From contig CM051515.1 of assembly GCA_028015205.1 (NCBI GenBank), positions 12,604,001 to 12,668,000 of the forward strand: DNA of 64,000 nucleotides, in the 5' to 3' direction. Below, piece after piece: positions 62,923 to 64,000 of this stretch. The translations under genes and the position numbers were made by a program. Numbering within the stretch: position 1 is the stretch's first letter; the number at the start of each line of letters is the position of its first letter. Origin of the DNA: Mytilisepta virgata. Lineage: Eukaryota > Mollusca > Bivalvia > Mytilida > Mytilidae. The notes beneath the pieces are model-generated. The model worked only from the letters and a program-made list of their open reading frames with translations. It had not been told where the DNA came from and searched no databases.

Positions 62923-63172
62923 GGGGCCTTGGTGGCCGAGTGGTCTAGGTAGTTCGTCATGACTACTAATGACCACTAGCCTGTCAACGCTGAGGTTGTG
63001 AGTTCGAATCTCACCTGTGGCGGGGTGTGTTCGACTCCGATCTTAAATGACAAGGATTGCCAATTTTCCTACCGAAGGTCGGTGGTTCTCTCCGGGTACT
63101 CTGGCTTCCTCCACCAATAAAAAATAGCCAAATGTGCTGAAAACGGTGTAAAACCATAACTAAACAAACAAA
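62923..63172 (+). mobile_element. tRNA-derived SINE, copy 4 (intact, with target duplication)
   Basis: It starts GGGGCCTTGGTGGCCGAGTGG, has B box AGTTCGAATCTC, the conserved TCTCCGGGTACTCTGGCTTC core and an AAACAAACAAAC tail. A perfect 12-bp target duplication, CAAATTTCAGCA, lies at 62911-62922 and 63173-63184, which fixes the ends and suggests recent insertion. It lies in the 5' part of the SAAL1 region. Confidence 0.9.
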
Positions 63173-63184
63173 CAAATTTCAGCA

Positions 63185-64000
63185 TGAAAACTACCATAGA
63201 GATCCGCTATCAAAGCATCTTATATTGTGTTAAGTCTAGAAACAATACGAGTTTTTATCATCAATCTCGTTAGAATGCTTTTCATAACTGGAAAATCAAG
63301 AGCAATTAAAAAGCATTTACACGGCCGAGAATAAAAAAAAACTTTTTGGTAAAAACCGGATAGTGTAATTTCCAAGGTAAATCCGTATTTTGAATGTAAA
63401 ATCCAGGACAATTACGGAAATTCTGTAATAGTCAACACCTCTGCATATGTATGAAGACAATCCTTATTCTTCAAATTTATGGATGTAAGTTCATATATTG
63501 TAAAGAAAGAGATAAAAATAACATTCCCTTTTTTTATTACATGTGCCTTCAGGAATATCTTCCAACAGAGTACAAGGACTAAATATCCTCAGAAACAATA
63601 CCCGATATCTTCACATTTTCATATTTTCTTTCATTCAGCTTAGATTAAAGTTTGAATAAAATTGTTATTCCTATAGCCCTTTTCAGAAACTCATTTCCGG
63701 AATCATGATTCTGACTCTAAAATTCTAATTTGAAGCAAGTTATTTCCCTTGCTCGGACGTAGTACTGATTCGCTGCAATGAAGAGTAAAGGATTAACTGT
63801 TTTTTAAACTTGTTAATTTGCACGTAATGTTTGAATTATATAAATTTGGAACTACATATGATCTTTTGCTTCCAACATACTTTTAATGAAACTTTATTAT
63901 AAAGCTGGAAATATTTGTATATCAAAGTAATAAATAATTTCTATTTACTTCCTACTGGTTGCTCTGGACTGCAGGGAACCAGTACTACATCCCAGCAAGG
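63185..64000. other. Right-edge non-coding stretch
   Basis: No SAAL1 exon was recognised here. It contains the inverted partner (about 63675-63750) of the 52370 repeat. The remaining N-terminal SAAL1 exons should be further right. Confidence 0.45.

Noticed and set aside
63220..63411. 63-residue minus-strand ORF as a further SAAL1 exon
   Set aside because: No similarity to the expected N-terminal armadillo region and no suitable donor with the required phase.

Overview
This is an AT-rich, intron-rich animal genome window. It most likely comes from a bivalve mollusc: it has small exons in very large introns, tRNA-derived SINEs ending in AAACAAACAAA, many short foldback elements, and composite repeats with GCTCACCTG...CAGGTGAGC ends. 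No bacterial, viral or organellar gene organisation is visible. Every credible coding exon is on the minus strand; nearly all long plus-strand ORFs are translations of repeats. All exon calls rest on reading frame, splice sites and phase continuity, with no transcript data.

Gene 1 runs from about 43.7 kb down to below 3.06 kb and continues past the left edge. Twelve exons join in phase into about 425 codons. The product was not matched to a named family. It has an EF-hand-like pair with degenerate loops, a charged helical middle, and a Pro-rich segment. An RFX-type X-box (GTTACCAAGGAAAC) lies three bases before the ATG, which suggests, but does not prove, a ciliary gene.

The main discovery lies in gene 1. 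A tandem array of 38 units (about 4.6-8.87 kb) that first looks like a plain minisatellite is an amplified 28-nt micro-exon. On the minus strand every unit has a pyrimidine-rich acceptor ending in AG, nine codons (mostly LERLTKQQE) plus one base, and a GT donor. Its phase is exactly what is needed to join the flanking exons at 9371-9510 and 3064-3205. Only inclusion of exactly one copy keeps the frame open: none, two, three or more copies all give stops.

Gene 2 runs from about 62.3 kb to 51.5 kb and is the C-terminal half of a SAAL1 homologue (armadillo-like protein). Four exons are in phase, with a stop codon and an AATAAA 33 nt past it; a fifth, less certain exon would imply a 35-nt intron. 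The N-terminal half lies beyond the right edge. The genes are head-to-tail, with about 7.8 kb between the SAAL1 stop and the gene 1 ATG.

The rest is intron and intergenic DNA full of repeats: four tRNA-derived SINEs, one other SINE-like element, a 470-bp Tc1/mariner-like MITE with TA target duplication, a 917-bp foldback element, several smaller foldbacks, five composite repeats with internal 150-180-bp subrepeats, elements with GACAGACAGAC...CTATAGGG tails, and several palindromic short tandem repeats.
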